Assembly (NCBI GenBank): GCA_015680685.1 | Contig: MNCI01010507.1 | Coordinates: 62,356-126,355 of the forward strand | Reading direction: 5' to 3' | From: Gnetum montanum | Taxonomy: Eukaryota; Streptophyta; Gnetopsida; Gnetales; Gnetaceae | Length of the DNA: 64,000 bases | Shown here: piece by piece, positions 44,161 to 56,171 of the stretch | How the letters are laid out: every line of letters starts with the position of its first letter | Numbering within the stretch: the stretch's first letter is position 1 | Made by a program: the position numbers and the translations under genes | The notes under the pieces: generated by a model | Seen by the model: the letters and a program-made list of their open reading frames with translations, nothing else | Database searches by the model: none | Told to the model about the DNA's origin: nothing

Positions 44161-45032
44161 AGATGCATCATGGATTGGCTACTTTGACAAGGCCTTGTTG
44201 ACTCATCCGCATTAACTAGGCATCGTTGATGCATCATTTGATGCATTGACGTGGCCCCGTCGATGTAGAATTTGTTATTACCTATAAATACATGTCAACC
44301 TACCGTGTTTAGGTAGCATTTTTTCATAGTTGTAGTGAAGATCTTGTAGGTTTCATATTTAAGAGTTAGAATATTTTCCTAAGTTTCTGGAGTAGAAGTC
44401 ATTCAGTGAATGGATCTTTATTTGATCATTGTTGTACTTGAGCACAATAGTGTATGCAACAATAAAGATGAGCTTCTTGATAAACCTTATAGCATTCTAG
44501 ATAGTTTAAATGTTTTATTCATGCATTTAATTTTTTTAGTTATTTATTCAATGCTAAGTTAATTAAGTAATTAAGCGAGATAAGTTAAATAGTGATTAAG
44601 TAAACACATAAGTACGACTACTTCAAGCATGTGTATGACATTTAGTAATTCAAGTAGCGCTTAATGCTTTAGCAATGTTATACATGTTTAGGATGTGTAT
44701 GACAAGTAGGATTGGATACTTATGTTAGGACTATTTGAGAAATAGTTAGTCCATTAGATTAAAGTAGATATTAAGTTACTTCATTTTCTATATAGTTTAT
44801 TTCAAGCACAAAAATCATAAAATAGAAAATGATAAAAATCATGTGCCTCAATTACACTTAAACCATACCCTTGAGTTTCACAAGTGTATTTGGGAAGACA
44901 ACGAATGTCCTTAACATCCAATTTACTTCTTAGAGAATTAGTGCACTATAGGATCTATAGAATTTGATCAAATTGTGCGTGAACACTTTGTGATTTATAT
45001 AGTTGAGCATAGGGGTACCTCGCTGCTCATCA
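44161..45032 (+). repeat. 3' LTR of element B
   Basis: 872 bp. It starts AGATGCATC (TG of the terminus changed to AG) and ends CTCATCA. TATAAATA is at 44283-44290 and AATAAA at 44461-44466. U3 holds TTGACAAGGCCTTGTTGA, a near-palindrome, and AACTAGGCATCGTTGATG. It matches 1677-2177 plus 32466-32842. Confidence 0.9.
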
Positions 45033-45394
45033 ACTACATAGTCACTATATTTATTCTTCATTAGAAAGTTAAAGCCATTTACCGAATTCAACTCTATGTT
45101 TTGCTAATTATCCATAGTAAATGATGAAAAATATATTTTTCCTTGAATTAAGGCTTCCTATAATACTATTCTAAGTATATTTTTTTGCTTCTACATTTTC
45201 CCAAAGTTTTAGAAATATTGCTAGTTTCACCAATTTGTAACTTTGCTAGATTATAATAAAAAACATTCTCTTAAATATTCCATTCATTAAGTCATAGAAC
45301 TTCATTATGAAATCATACTTTATCTTGGGTTTCCATCTTTACTCTTTTGGAGGATTTATTGAATGAGGATTCATAAAGAGTATAGAATATAAGC
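45033..45394. other. Unique AT-rich DNA right of element B
   Basis: Begins with the ACTACATA repeat and then shows nothing I recognise. It is presumably the pre-insertion locus continuing from 1676. Confidence 0.5.
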
Positions 45395-46135
45395 NNNNNN
45401 NNNNNNNNNNNNNNNNNNNNNNNNNNNNNNNNNNNNNNNNNNNNNNNNNNNNNNNNNNNNNNNNNNNNNNNNNNNNNNNNNNNNNNNNNNNNNNNNNNNN
45501 NNNNNNNNNNNNNNNNNNNNNNNNNNNNNNNNNNNNNNNNNNNNNNNNNNNNNNNNNNNNNNNNNNNNNNNNNNNNNNNNNNNNNNNNNNNNNNNNNNNN
45601 NNNNNNNNNNNNNNNNNNNNNNNNNNNNNNNNNNNNNNNNNNNNNNNNNNNNNNNNNNNNNNNNNNNNNNNNNNNNNNNNNNNNNNNNNNNNNNNNNNNN
45701 NNNNNNNNNNNNNNNNNNNNNNNNNNNNNNNNNNNNNNNNNNNNNNNNNNNNNNNNNNNNNNNNNNNNNNNNNNNNNNNNNNNNNNNNNNNNNNNNNNNN
45801 NNNNNNNNNNNNNNNNNNNNNNNNNNNNNNNNNNNNNNNNNNNNNNNNNNNNNNNNNNNNNNNNNNNNNNNNNNNNNNNNNNNNNNNNNNNNNNNNNNNN
45901 NNNNNNNNNNNNNNNNNNNNNNNNNNNNNNNNNNNNNNNNNNNNNNNNNNNNNNNNNNNNNNNNNNNNNNNNNNNNNNNNNNNNNNNNNNNNNNNNNNNN
46001 NNNNNNNNNNNNNNNNNNNNNNNNNNNNNNNNNNNNNNNNNNNNNNNNNNNNNNNNNNNNNNNNNNNNNNNNNNNNNNNNNNNNNNNNNNNNNNNNNNNN
46101 NNNNNNNNNNNNNNNNNNNNNNNNNNNNNNNNNNN
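45395..46135. other. Assembly gap
   Basis: 741 N. The 5' part of the LTR of element D must lie here, because its LTR is entered part-way at 46136. Confidence 0.99.
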
Positions 46136-46455
46136 AAAGTGGGACCAGATACTTATGTTAGGACTAGTTAAGTAGTTAAATTAAATTAGTGATTAAATTA
46201 CTTCATTTCTCTATTTTAAAGTACTAGGAGCATAAAACATAAAATAATAAAAATCATATGCCTTGATTACACTTAATCATACTTTTGTGTATCACAAGTG
46301 TAATTGAAAACACAACAAATGACTATTAGGGCAAAGTTCACTTCCTAGAATACTAGTGTACCAGAAGACATAGAGTCCACAGAATTTGACCAGATTGCAC
46401 GTGAATGCTTCGTGATTTGTATGGTTGGGCATAGGGGTATATCAATTACTCATCA
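46136..46455 (+). repeat. 5' LTR of element D, right part
   Basis: Aligns with the last third of the A and B LTRs (GATACTTATGTTAGGACTAG through CTCATCA). The left part is hidden by the gap. Confidence 0.85.
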
Positions 46456-46456
46456 T

Positions 46457-46474
46457 TAGCACCATTGTCAAGGA
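46457..46474 (+). promoter_or_regulatory. Primer binding site of element D
   Basis: TAGCACCATTGTCAAGGA, a decayed tRNA-Asp-type site one base after the LTR end. Confidence 0.65.
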
Positions 46475-46609
46475 CTCTTGTTGTTTGAAATGTGCACTAT
46501 CTAGGTTTAGTGGACATCATTAACATCGATGGACAAGCCCTAAGGTCAAAATCATTATCACAAATAATATAATCACATACGCACATTGATATCCTACTTG
46601 TATTGCAAA

Positions 46610-48600
46610 ATGTCTTCTTATCATAGGTGTGATCATCCTAAACCACTGGTTCCTCAAGAATGCAAGGTGGTGTATACTCATCCAGATAAGTATGTACCTA
46701 ACTTCACCTTCATCCTACATCAGGATGAACAACTATGATGGCGTGATATGGAAGGAAACATTGTAATGTCTTCCTATTGATCTATGCCCATGATGCTGCT
46801 TCAAACTCTTATGAGATTGGGCATCCAAGATCTTTAAGAGGAGTATGTTATGCATGATTATGTCTACTAGGACTACCATCCCATTGAAACACAATGCAAG
46901 AGAGATCGGCACTAGGAAAAGCACCATGAGTTTGTGAATGGGAAACGATTCAGAAATCCCTTGTTCTTGCTAAACTAAAATGATAATGAGGATCCTCCAT
47001 TTGGGGTCTCTCAACATGAAGATTCTCCATCCCTTGTTATTGATGATGGGAGTGTGGCCTTCAATCTATAGTTCATTATCAACAATCCAGGTTTAGGTAA
47101 ATATGGTAGCCAATGCAGGGGCTCAGAAAAGCATCAAGAGGATAGGAAAACCAACAAATGTGGCCATGACAACCAAAGAGGAGTTGCAAGATACCATGAT
47201 GGTGGTAGTCCTCCTCCTTCTTTGTCCTCTTCATATGCATCTTTTTCTTCCTCTTCTAGTTCTGACAAAAGCTGCAGAAAGAATAATCATAATAGAGGTG
47301 AACAACAAGATAATAATGATGATCACTAGGCCCACCATGACCAAAGGGGTAGCAAAGGACTTCATCGACATCATTGAAATAATGATGATGATGAGGCTTT
47401 GATGGCAACTCAAAGCATGTTAAATATTATAGAGGTTGTAAAACTTCCAACCAAGCATGTGAAATATAGTTGAATTAGGCTACTTGATATGAATAATATT
47501 TCTAGATTTGAGGGGGGATATAAATCTAATCTACAAACACATCTTCAAGCTTTTCACGATGCTTGTGCCTTAAAAAATATCAAAAATGATTTGTAGAAAC
47601 TGAAGCTATTTCATAGGACACTCATTAAGGAAGCAGAAAGCTAGTACCAGTTCTTGGAGCCAAAATCCATCCACATGTGGAGTATAATGCTAAAGCTATT
47701 TAATGATAAGTATCATATGTACTTCAGAGTTTCTAATTTGAGAAGGTAGATCCAAATATGGAAGCAAGAAAACCATGAATCCTTGGATGCCACCATGGGC
47801 AAATATTATTCTCTCATACATCAATGCCCTAGCCATGGTTATTCTCAATGGGAACAACTTTACCATATCATAGATGGACTTAGATTAGAAACAAAGAGAA
47901 CTCTTGGTGTTTATGCCCAAAGGAGACTATCAAAACTTAGATCCCATAAAATTCAAAAGCTAACTAAGTAGGTAGTAAAAGAAGAAGGAGAGTTGAGGAA
48001 ATGCAAAAGTGTAGAGAAATACAACAAGGATCCTTCCATTAGAAAGAGGGAGGTTCGATTTTGTGATAGTGAGGAAAAATCATCACTTGATGAGATGGTA
48101 AATAGAAAGACCTTGCCAATCCACAAAAATATGTCCAAAATATTGACCAAGGTGGATAAAATTTGGGATTTGTTGGATGAAAAATTCTAAATTGCTTTGA
48201 AAATCATTGAAGAATCAAGAGAGCAAAGTAGTGATCATAATCATAGGAGGCAAAAAGAAGTTGAATGTACCTACAAAAGGGGTAAATAGAAAGACCTTGC
48301 CAATCCAAAAATCTATGTCTAAAATTTTAACCAAGGTGGATAAAATGTGGGATTCATTGGATGAAAAATTCAGAACTACTCTAAAAATCACCAAGAATCA
48401 AGAGAGCAGAGTAGTGATTGTAACTGCAGGAGGAAAAAAGAACTTGAACATGCTTACAAAAGGGGTAAGGGCAAGATTGCTATAGTAGATGAAGTTGTAA
48501 AAACTAAATCAAATGATGATGGTGGGTATGAAATCTGCTAATATGAACATCCTAAGGGATGTTGCCTCACCTTATCACACTTATAGGAGTCTAGGGTGTA
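46610..48600 (+). pseudogene. gag: Element D gag, with internal 184-bp duplication
   Basis: The N-terminal domain (46610 to about 46960) has Y-T-H-P-D-K-Y-V-P-N-F and I-L-H-Q-D-E-Q. The retrotransposon gag domain (about 47430-47960) has D-M-N-N-I-S-R-F-E-G-G-Y, L-F-N-D-K-Y and I-I-D-G-L-R-L-E-T-K-R. The segment containing M-S-K-I-L-T-K-V-D-K is present twice in tandem (48097-48280 and 48281-48463). The zinc knuckle near 48530 reads E-I-C-stop-Y-E-H-P-K-G-C. Stops and shifts are present. Confidence 0.83.
48097..48463 (+). repeat. Tandem duplication in element D gag
   Basis: Two copies of about 184 bp, each starting GGTAAATAGAAAGACCTTGC and each ending AAAAGGG. A and B have this segment once. 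The copies differ at many positions, so the duplication is not very recent. Confidence 0.85.
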
Positions 48601-49330
48601 AGATCTAAATCCATGACTAGCAGAAAGGTAAACACCCAAAAGAGTACCTTATCCTTAAGGAAATACCAGGTAGTTTCATTAGCAATAACAATATTATCCA
48701 AGTGGAACTCCATTGAAATTGTATGAGCAATATCAATAGTGGCACCAACCAAAGTCGTGGGGGATGCCACAACCAAGGCAGAAACACCCTTATAGTCATC
48801 TAGATCCATATGGGTATTATGTTTAGTAACCCTTATCTCCACGTGAATCTTCTAGTCATGTTTCTCCTTTCCAACATTACTACCATCCTCTCAAATATTA
48901 TAGAGCTCATTCTCGACATTCTAGAAGGAATGCCACATTTTATACTTATCCTTCTCTTGTTTTTATACTTTTTCCTCTTCCTTCAATGCAACTACCCCTT
49001 GCTTCATTTATGTAGGGTGAACTTCCAACCCAACCATAGCAATGTAATGCTATCGGGGCTATCAATCTACAACTAGTTCATCAATCGAGGGGTTTGGAAT
49101 CTCATGCTCATAAAATATCATTCTTCTAAACCAAAAGCCCTATTAAGCCCTCACAAAATCAAGCAGTTAGTCACCCTACTCCTAGCTCATCCACTACAAA
49201 CCATTCCATCGAGTCCCCTTCAAACCAAATGTAGCCCAAAATTCATATTGTTATGCTCACTTGTGTCATATTTGATTAGATCCGAGCTAGCAACCTTCCC
49301 AAAAAATTAGCTAATCCTAGAAATCCTTTT
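48601..49330 (+). pseudogene. Element D gag-protease linker
   Basis: Degenerate linker corresponding to 22121-22825 in A. No domain. Confidence 0.5.
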
Positions 49331-49735
49331 GTCTATTTATAGATTGATAGAAATGAACGATGTAAAGCTCTTCTTGATTCAAGTTCCAGTGTGAACTTGA
49401 TTTCTCATGAGATGTATACTTTTTGGAACTTGTCGCCTCTCAAGAAGAGCAATATAAGATTGGAATTGGTAGACTAGTTTATCACTATTTCATTGGAATT
49501 AGTCAAAGACATTATGACCACTATCTGTGGGTGGTCTTATCTTGCTGATTTCCTCGTAATCAAGGTTGAAAACTACAAGGAGGACTTCCCAATCATCATG
49601 GGAAGGGCATGGTTAAGCACTATTGATGCAAGAATGGGCATAAGAGATTTATCCTTGGAGATATCTAAGGAAAATGCATTTGGCAAGATCAAGAAGAGAC
49701 GAGTTTCATACATCGCATATAGTGATATAGGGTGA
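49331..49735 (+). pseudogene. pro: Element D aspartic protease
   Basis: C-K-A-L-L-D-S-S-S-S-V-N-L-I-S-H-E-M-Y carries the catalytic Asp at 49376-49378, with D-S-S where D-S-G is needed. After a TAG come L-V-K-D-I-M-T-T-I-C-G-W-S-Y-L-A-D-F-L-V-I-K-V and D-F-P-I-I-M-G-R-A-W-L-S-T-I-D-A-R. Best preserved protease of the three Athila-like copies. Confidence 0.82.
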
Positions 49736-49861
49736 AATTACGTGCAAAAAATCTAGTTCATGACATGAGAATCTATTTATGTATGTAAGAAATGTGCACA
49801 TGAGGTAGATATATAAAGGTGTCTGTACATAGCAACCATAAAACAAGAGGATACTAGGTGG

Positions 49862-50960
49862 TTGACCACTAATTCTAACAATAACACAATGTGCATGGAA
49901 CCTACTGAGAGCCTAACATGTGCTTATGTTGTAGGAATGAATGAACTAAAGCAAGGTCATCATCAACTCTCTAATGATGAAAATGCTGATACCAATTGGG
50001 AAGAGTTAGAGATCCCTAAGAATTTTAAACAAGAGCCCCTAGAGTTGAAAACTCTACATGCTGGCCTAGAATATGCATTCTTTAAAAATGGTAAGATAGT
50101 CATACTCAATGCCAAACCTACTCTTGAATAGAAAGAAAAACTATTGAAGGTGGTCAGCAAATGGCCAACAACCTTTCCTTGGTCATATCTTGAACTCACT
50201 AGAATTGATCCACAAATATGCCACCATCTTATTTATACTAATCCATCCATGAAGCCAAGGAGGCAACCACAACAACAATTGAATCCAAAATTGAAGAAAA
50301 TTATCAAAGAGGAGATGGAGCGACTCCTTAAGGTAAGATTCATCTACCCCATTGCAGATAGCAAGTGGGTTAGTTCACTCATCATAGTGCTAAAGAGAGG
50401 TGGCAAATGGTGGATTTGTATCAACTTTAGGCTGTTAAACATGGCAACATTCAAAGATCATTTTCCATTGCCATTTGTTAATTAGGTATTGGACACCATA
50501 TTTGGGCATTTCTATTATAGTTTTCTATATGGTTATAGTGGTTATAACCAAATCCAAATTACACTAGAAGATTAGGCAAAAACAAAATTCATGAGTCCAT
50601 GGAGGACCTTTGCATATCACAAGATGCCTTTTGGTTTGTGTAATGCTCTTGCCACTTTTCAACATCTGGTCTTAAGCATCTTTTAGTAACAAATAGGTAG
50701 TGGAGTGGAAGTCTTCATAAAATACTTATTCACTTATGGTGCTACATTCAAGCAAGCCTTAGACCACCTTGAGCAAGTACTTAAAAGATGTATGGAAATA
50801 AATTTGCAGCTCAATTGGCAAAAGAGCCATCTCATGGTTCAAAAGGGCATTATATTGGGACACCAAATTTTGTAGGAAGGGATTGAGGTAGACCCTAAAA
50901 AGATAAGGATCATCCAAGGAATCACTCGTCAACTAGAAACTATCAAAGATGTTTGGTCAT
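49862..50960 (+). pseudogene. rt: Element D reverse transcriptase
   Basis: The connector (49862-50220) has C-M-E-P-T-E-S-L-T-C-A-Y and F-P-W-S-Y-L-E-L-T-R-I-D-P-Q-I-C. The finger region has Y-P-I-A-D-S-K-W-V-S-S-L and G-G-K-W-W-I-C-I-N-F. The catalytic box is destroyed: V-F-I-K-Y-L at 50711-50728 replaces V-F-M-D-D-F. N-W-Q-K-S-H and G-I-E-V-D-P-K-K-I follow. Confidence 0.87.
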
Positions 50961-51139
50961 TTCTTGAACACACTGGCTAATACTAATGATTCATAGAGAA
51001 TTTCTCTAAGATCATGAAACCATTGGTTAAGCTAACAAAGAAAGATGCTCTCTTCATCTAAACCAAGTAATGTGAAAATGCATTCCAAAGCCTTAACTAG
51101 AAGCTCATAGAGACTCCAATTCTACGAGTAGTTGACTAG

Positions 51140-51540
51140 TCCAAACCATTGCATATAATGATAGATGCATCTAATTATGTTGTCAGAGTCATGCTTACAC
51201 AGTTGGACAATAAGAAATGTCCATATTACATCCACTATGCAAGTCGAAGCATTGTGGATGCACAACTAAATTACCCCACCATAGAAAAAGAATTAATGGC
51301 AGTGATGTATGCTTTGGAAAATTTCAAGCATTATGTGCTTGGATATAAAGTGTTTGTGCACATGGATCACGGTGCCATCCGCTTCTTCATGAACAAGCCA
51401 ATGGTGAGCCCCTGTGTCATACGGTGGCTAGTGATCTTGCAGGAATTCAATCTTACAATGGTAGATCGAAAGGGGACTGAGAATGCAATTGTTGATTACT
51501 TGTCTTGGTTACAATGGAATAACAAAGAGGAGAAGATCCT
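51140..51540 (+). pseudogene. Element D RNase H (long open frame)
   Basis: The 206-codon frame starting at 51149 spans the whole RNase H. It has I-D-A-S-N-Y (Asp kept), P-T-I-E-K-E-L-M-A-V (Glu kept), V-H-M-D-H-G-A-I (Asp kept) and A-I-V-D-Y-L-S-W (final acid kept). It is the longest open pol fragment in the window, but RT upstream and integrase downstream are dead, so it cannot act as part of a working polyprotein. Confidence 0.87.
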
Positions 51541-51759
51541 ACTCTTTGATCAATTTCCTAATGAACTCCTCTTTATTGATGCAAAAAATGAGCACACACC
51601 CATAAAACCAAAATGGTATGATGGCATCATCACTTGTCTAGACCACAAGATCCAGACCAAAAGAAGAAATAATAGTTTCTTCATTGGGCTAAGCACTTCA
51701 TGGAAATCAATGGACACCTTTACAAGGTGTGTGTTGATGGTCTTATTCGTTGGTGTGTA

Positions 51760-52850
51760 CCTAATGTAGATCAATTATGTGTTCTCCAGGATGCTCATGA
51801 GGGGGCCACTATGCTAGGAGACACACAGCCATAAAAAAAATTGATGGTAGGATACTATTGGCCCACAATCTTCAAGGATGCCCACCAATTTGTCCAATCC
51901 TATGAGTGCTTCCAACAAGCTAATGTGATGACTACATGAATGGAGGGTCCTTAATAGTGGATTCAACTACTAGAACCCTTTGATATATTAGGCATAGGTT
52001 TCATGGGTAACATCACATCCATGTCTAATGGGAACGCATATATAATTTTCATCATTGACTATTGTACCAAATGGGTAGAAGCAGTAGCCATCATCAACTA
52101 TACATCATCCACTGCTACTTAATTTGTAAAAATAAATAAATTTGTGAATAGGTTTGGGGTGCTACATGCACTAATTTTTGATAATGGAACCCACTTTATA
52201 GGTGCCACTTTTCAAAACATCATGTAATGCTTAGGGGTTGAAAATAAATTAATAACACCCTATCACCGCCAAGCCAATAGTCAAGCAAAAGTGACTAACT
52301 AGGAGATTACAATGATTCTAACAAGAACTATTAGCAAATATAAGAGAAACTAGAGAAAAAAATTCAGTGATTTCCTTTGGGCCCACCAGTTAACATGGAA
52401 ACTCCCTATTGACTACTCTCCTTACAAGATAGTGCATGGAAAAATTCCAATGCTCCCAATTCAATCCAAGCTTCGTCCACTCTCAATAGCTTGTGACTTG
52501 GATCTTAACCTTAGTTCAGCACAAAAAGAAAGATTGATCAACCTCAATATACTAGATGAAAATTGATTGGCAGCCATATCTTTGAATGAAATGCACAAGG
52601 CATTTAACATACAATGCCATGATCTTAGAATATGAAAAGTAAAATTTCAACTAGGAGATAAAGTTCTCTACTATAATCCCACACATGTACCTCAAAAAAT
52701 TGAATTCCAAATGTTGTGGAAGGGGCCTTATATAATTGATGAAACCTTTTCTTCTGGGGCCATGATCATATACAAACCTAAAAGCCCAAACCAAAAGCAG
52801 TTGGTCAACATCCAACAAATAAAGCCTTTCCACAAGCCCAAGTAAGCCAG
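51760..52850 (+). pseudogene. int: Element D integrase
   Basis: The zinc part is partly deleted (A-H-E-G-A-T-M). The first core acid is lost (G-I-G-F-M-G near 51990). F-D-N-G-T-H-F near 52180 is kept. The Glu is lost (Q-A-K-V-T-N near 52280). C-terminal F-Q-L-G-D-K-V-L-Y lies near 52648. Confidence 0.82.
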
Positions 52851-54485
52851 TGCAACAAATACCTCAATGGATAGGCAACCACACTCAATTTTTTGGATCT
52901 CCTCCTTTTGACTTAGTTGTGGGGTAGATGGTCATCCATGCTAATCATATAAGTGGCTTCTCAGTTTTTCAATTTTTTGTTTCACATTTTTTTGCTAATT
53001 ATTTATTTTACACCTTTTTGATTTTTAAAACTTTTTCCTATTTTACACCATTTTTGTTTTACACCATCGTTAGTACATTTAAATTTTTCTTAAATATTTT
53101 ACACTTTCTAATATATTTTACTTTATTTTAGTATGATTTTCTAATTTTTGTTAATAAACGTGCTTTGTGTGAATAGGACAAAGTGGTGTTGTAGCTATTA
53201 CTAATGGTGGTTTGTGCTTAATGTTTTGTTTGCTAATGTCTGATTTTTATTTTTGAATTTTTGTATCAATAGCTAAGACATGGTTTCTTTTTCAAGGAAT
53301 AGGCAATGAGTCCATGACATCCACGCATCCATAAACTCTATGGTTTTCCTTGTTTTGGAAATATGAGGTCCCTTTCATTAAATAAAATTTTAATAAATTT
53401 ATGACTTTGTTAGTTTCTAGAATTGGGAAGGATTGAAAGGTTTGCAGAGGATGTGACTTTAAGGGGACTCAATACTCTTTGTACTCTTCTACTTGCTCAG
53501 GTTCATGAGTGTTTTCATAGACTTCTTGCCATTTTGTGTTCACCAATAATAGGAAATTGAAAAAAGTCTTTGCATGGTGTGGTTCCCATTCAAGAAAAAA
53601 AAAACAAAAAAATAAAATAAAAACAAAATTAGAAAACAAAAGAAACAACAAGATGGAAATTCAAAGCACATCCCTTAGACAAATAAATAGGTTACAAGAA
53701 TTGGTTATAGAACTAGAAAGACATGTTACCCATGCTTAAAGGTCCCATCTAACTAAGATTCACTCTCACTTCCTACTTCGTTTTTCTTCTCCCTATAAAA
53801 TAGTGCTTGTTCTATGGGAATACTCTTATGTCTTAAGGTAGTGGATCAGTCTTAGAGTGGTGATGCGAAGTCATTGAAAGCGATTGGTTTTGGTCTAGAC
53901 TAAGGATGGATCTTATCAGGTCATTTAAACAAAAATCCATAAGAAACTTTTTATGACCTCAATTTGGAATTCCATTCCACCTTCTCCATCATCCATCTAT
54001 GTTATCTATAACTCACCTTACTACCAGTGTCTATGTTCTTAATTTGCTAACTTTGTATGATGTACTTGAATTCTTTGATGGGATCTTTTGAGTTTTGGTC
54101 CTTAACTTCTATCAACCATTAATTGTCTATGGGGACAACAGACTCTTTAGGTTGAGGTTATGTAAGGGCAAATAGGGCATGTGCTTGCTATGGGGAGAAC
54201 CCACTTGCATATCTCTTTGTTGGGTTCACTAAGCACCTTATCCTTAAGCATTCTTACAATTATAATCTTCCATACACCCATCTTTTGCATCCAACCATGT
54301 GCTCCTTTACATATTTTGTTGAATGCACACATTCTCCATCAAATTTTTTCAACTTTTAGCCTTTCAAAGACCCTCTTCAATGATTTCATCATATTCTTAG
54401 CTTTTTTGAAACTTCATGGATTCCAAATTCATTTAAAAATTCCTTGTATTTTTTGAGATATTCATATTTGAAAATTTTGTTTATA
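52851..54485 (+). other. Spacer of element D between integrase and third-ORF promoter
   Basis: Noncoding and T-rich, with GTGGGGTAGATGG (52919-52931) in the polypurine-like position and the conserved GGCATGTGCTTGCTATGGGG block at 54177-54196. A-rich run at 53596-53650. Confidence 0.62.
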
Positions 54486-54579
54486 GACCTCGTAAACGGG
54501 GCCCCATCAACAGAGGCCATGTGTATACAAGGCCTCATATATGTGACCTTAGCAACGTAGTGCAAAAATAGTATAAATA
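54486..54579 (+). promoter_or_regulatory. Internal promoter module of element D
   Basis: GGGGCCCCATCAAC, GAGGCCATG and AAGGCCTCATAT units precede TATAAATA at 54572-54579. Same layout as A and B. Confidence 0.65.
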
Positions 54580-54984
54580 TGCATGACCCCCCTTAGAAAT
54601 GTTCACATTTTCTCACAAATGCCAAGGGAGTTTTTCAAATTTTCAAAGCCCAGAACCTTCCAAAGCCCTATAGCTACTGGAGGTAAGCTCTTAGTCATGG
54701 AGGCCATAAATGTTTTATTTTTGATAGAAAATTTTTGTCATTTTCTAACTCTCACAAAGGTTTAACTAAGAAATCAACATTTAAACACCAAATTATAAAA
54801 GTTAAAATCTTCCAACGAGCTTTGGTAACACTTATAATGAAACTTAATTAAAAAAATAAGAATAAAATAATCAATATGCCACCATGCAACCTTAGCCAGG
54901 TGTAACTAATTGACGAGATAAGGTATTCAAATATTGGAAGTTACACATTATATTTACTAATCCATGGATATGTTGTGACTACAA
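54580..54984 (+). promoter_or_regulatory. 5' leader and putative intron of the third ORF, element D
   Basis: Donor GGAG|GTAAGC at 54683 and ATG at 54985, 302 bp apart. The bases before the ATG are CAA rather than TAG, so the acceptor is decayed. Confidence 0.55.
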
Positions 54985-56171
54985 ATGACATCGAAAGGCA
55001 AACACATGCAAGAAGGAGGATCATCTCAACCAAGAGAGAAATGACTAGGAATGGGAAGGGGCTAAGAACAAGCCTAGGAAGAACCACTTGCAACCCATGC
55101 CATGGGTCCTCTTAGGGAAGAGGCTAAGGTGGAATTTATTCATTAGATTCAAAAACCAGCAATAGCAACAGTACATTCCCACCAATATGAGGGACCCACT
55201 CAGTAAGAAAACCTTGAGGTGACCTTGATAGAAGCCTACTTGAATCAAATCAAATCAAAAGAGGTTCAAAAAAGAGTTCTCTAGGAGTTAAACTTTGGCT
55301 CTTTCATGGAGCAAGCACCTAAAAAAGTATATGACCAACTGAAGACCTCTCCCATGTTGCCAATTATCACTTCCACTGGGGAGTGGTACATGAAAGAGAC
55401 ATTCTTATTTTGGAAAAATAGATAGGCTAGTTCAATGATCAAAATCAAGGACATCTTAGTGTTCAACTCGATATAGGCCATTACTAAATTACTTGGGTTG
55501 CCAAAAACTAGGGTGAATCTTGCTAAGATTCCAATGTAGGAAAATCCTAGAATAAAAAAAGAATGAGTTCAATAATGCTATAGTGTCGACTGTAAGGAGT
55601 ATGACACACTTACACTAGCAGAAAGAATTCACTATAAGATTACAAACTTTTACCTAAAATCCATAGTGAGGTCTAGTAAGACTATTTCCTTTTCTACCTA
55701 TGCATGCACTGCTCTAAGTGGGAGATTCCTTATCAACCTTCCATGGCTGATCTATCTAGAAATAGAGAAGAAGTTTAAAGAGAATGAACATGGAAGGAAG
55801 GAACTCCCCTTTCCATGCCTCATTAGAAAACTCTATCGGAGAGGATGGATAGTCCGTTATACAAATGATGTTGTGAGATGTGCTTTGATTGCTAATTGGG
55901 AAAAGATGATGAAAGATAAAATGCATGTAATAATCATTCAAGAAGAGGAGCAGCAACCAACACCTCCACTTACCACTTACACAACTCTGTTGGATACCAC
56001 TGCAATAGTCGAATGGTTGCACAAATACTGAGAATGGCTCTTGAACAAACAAGAGCAATAAGCATGCATGAGTGGTGCGGACCCATTTGTATACCATCCA
56101 ATGATGAGTCACCTAAATAAGGTGGCCTAAATAATCAACCTAATAAAAGGATGTGGATCTACGTTCTTAGC
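54985..56171 (+). pseudogene. Element D third ORF, N-terminal part (cut by element E)
   Basis: Starts at the ATG homologous to those of A, B and F. The frame from 55666 to 56031 is open and contains G-R-F-L-I-N-L-P-W-L-I-Y-L-E-I-E-K-K-F, L-P-F-P-C-L-I-R-K-L-Y-R-R and D-V-V-R-C. These match the same block in F (P-F-P-C-L-I-R-K-L-C-Q-R-A-G-I). The sequence stops matching A and B at 56171. The match to the plant transposon protein domain is from memory. Confidence 0.68.

Larger units (their letters stand above)
1677..45032 (+). mobile_element. Element B: Athila-like Ty3/gypsy retrotransposon, outermost of stack 1
   Basis: Element B is plus-oriented, and about 13,060 bp remain once nested element A is subtracted. 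Its 5' LTR is in two pieces (1677-2177 and 32466-32842, together about 873 bp), matching the uninterrupted 3' LTR at 44161-45032 (872 bp). The internal order is primer site, gag, protease, RT, RNase H, integrase, spacer, internal promoter module, third ORF, polypurine tract. ACTACATA flanks both sides (1669-1676 and 45033-45040). All ORFs carry stops and frameshifts, so it is a fossil. B must be the oldest insertion in stack 1 because A sits inside its LTR. Confidence 0.88.
46136..56171 (+). mobile_element. Element D: Athila-like retrotransposon, outer element of stack 2
   Basis: Same family and plan as A and B: partial 5' LTR (46136-46455), primer site, gag, protease, RT, RNase H, integrase, spacer, internal promoter, third ORF. 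The third ORF stops at 56171, where element E begins. The remainder and its 3' LTR should lie beyond the window. It has stops throughout, but long open stretches remain (206 codons in RNase H). Confidence 0.87.
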
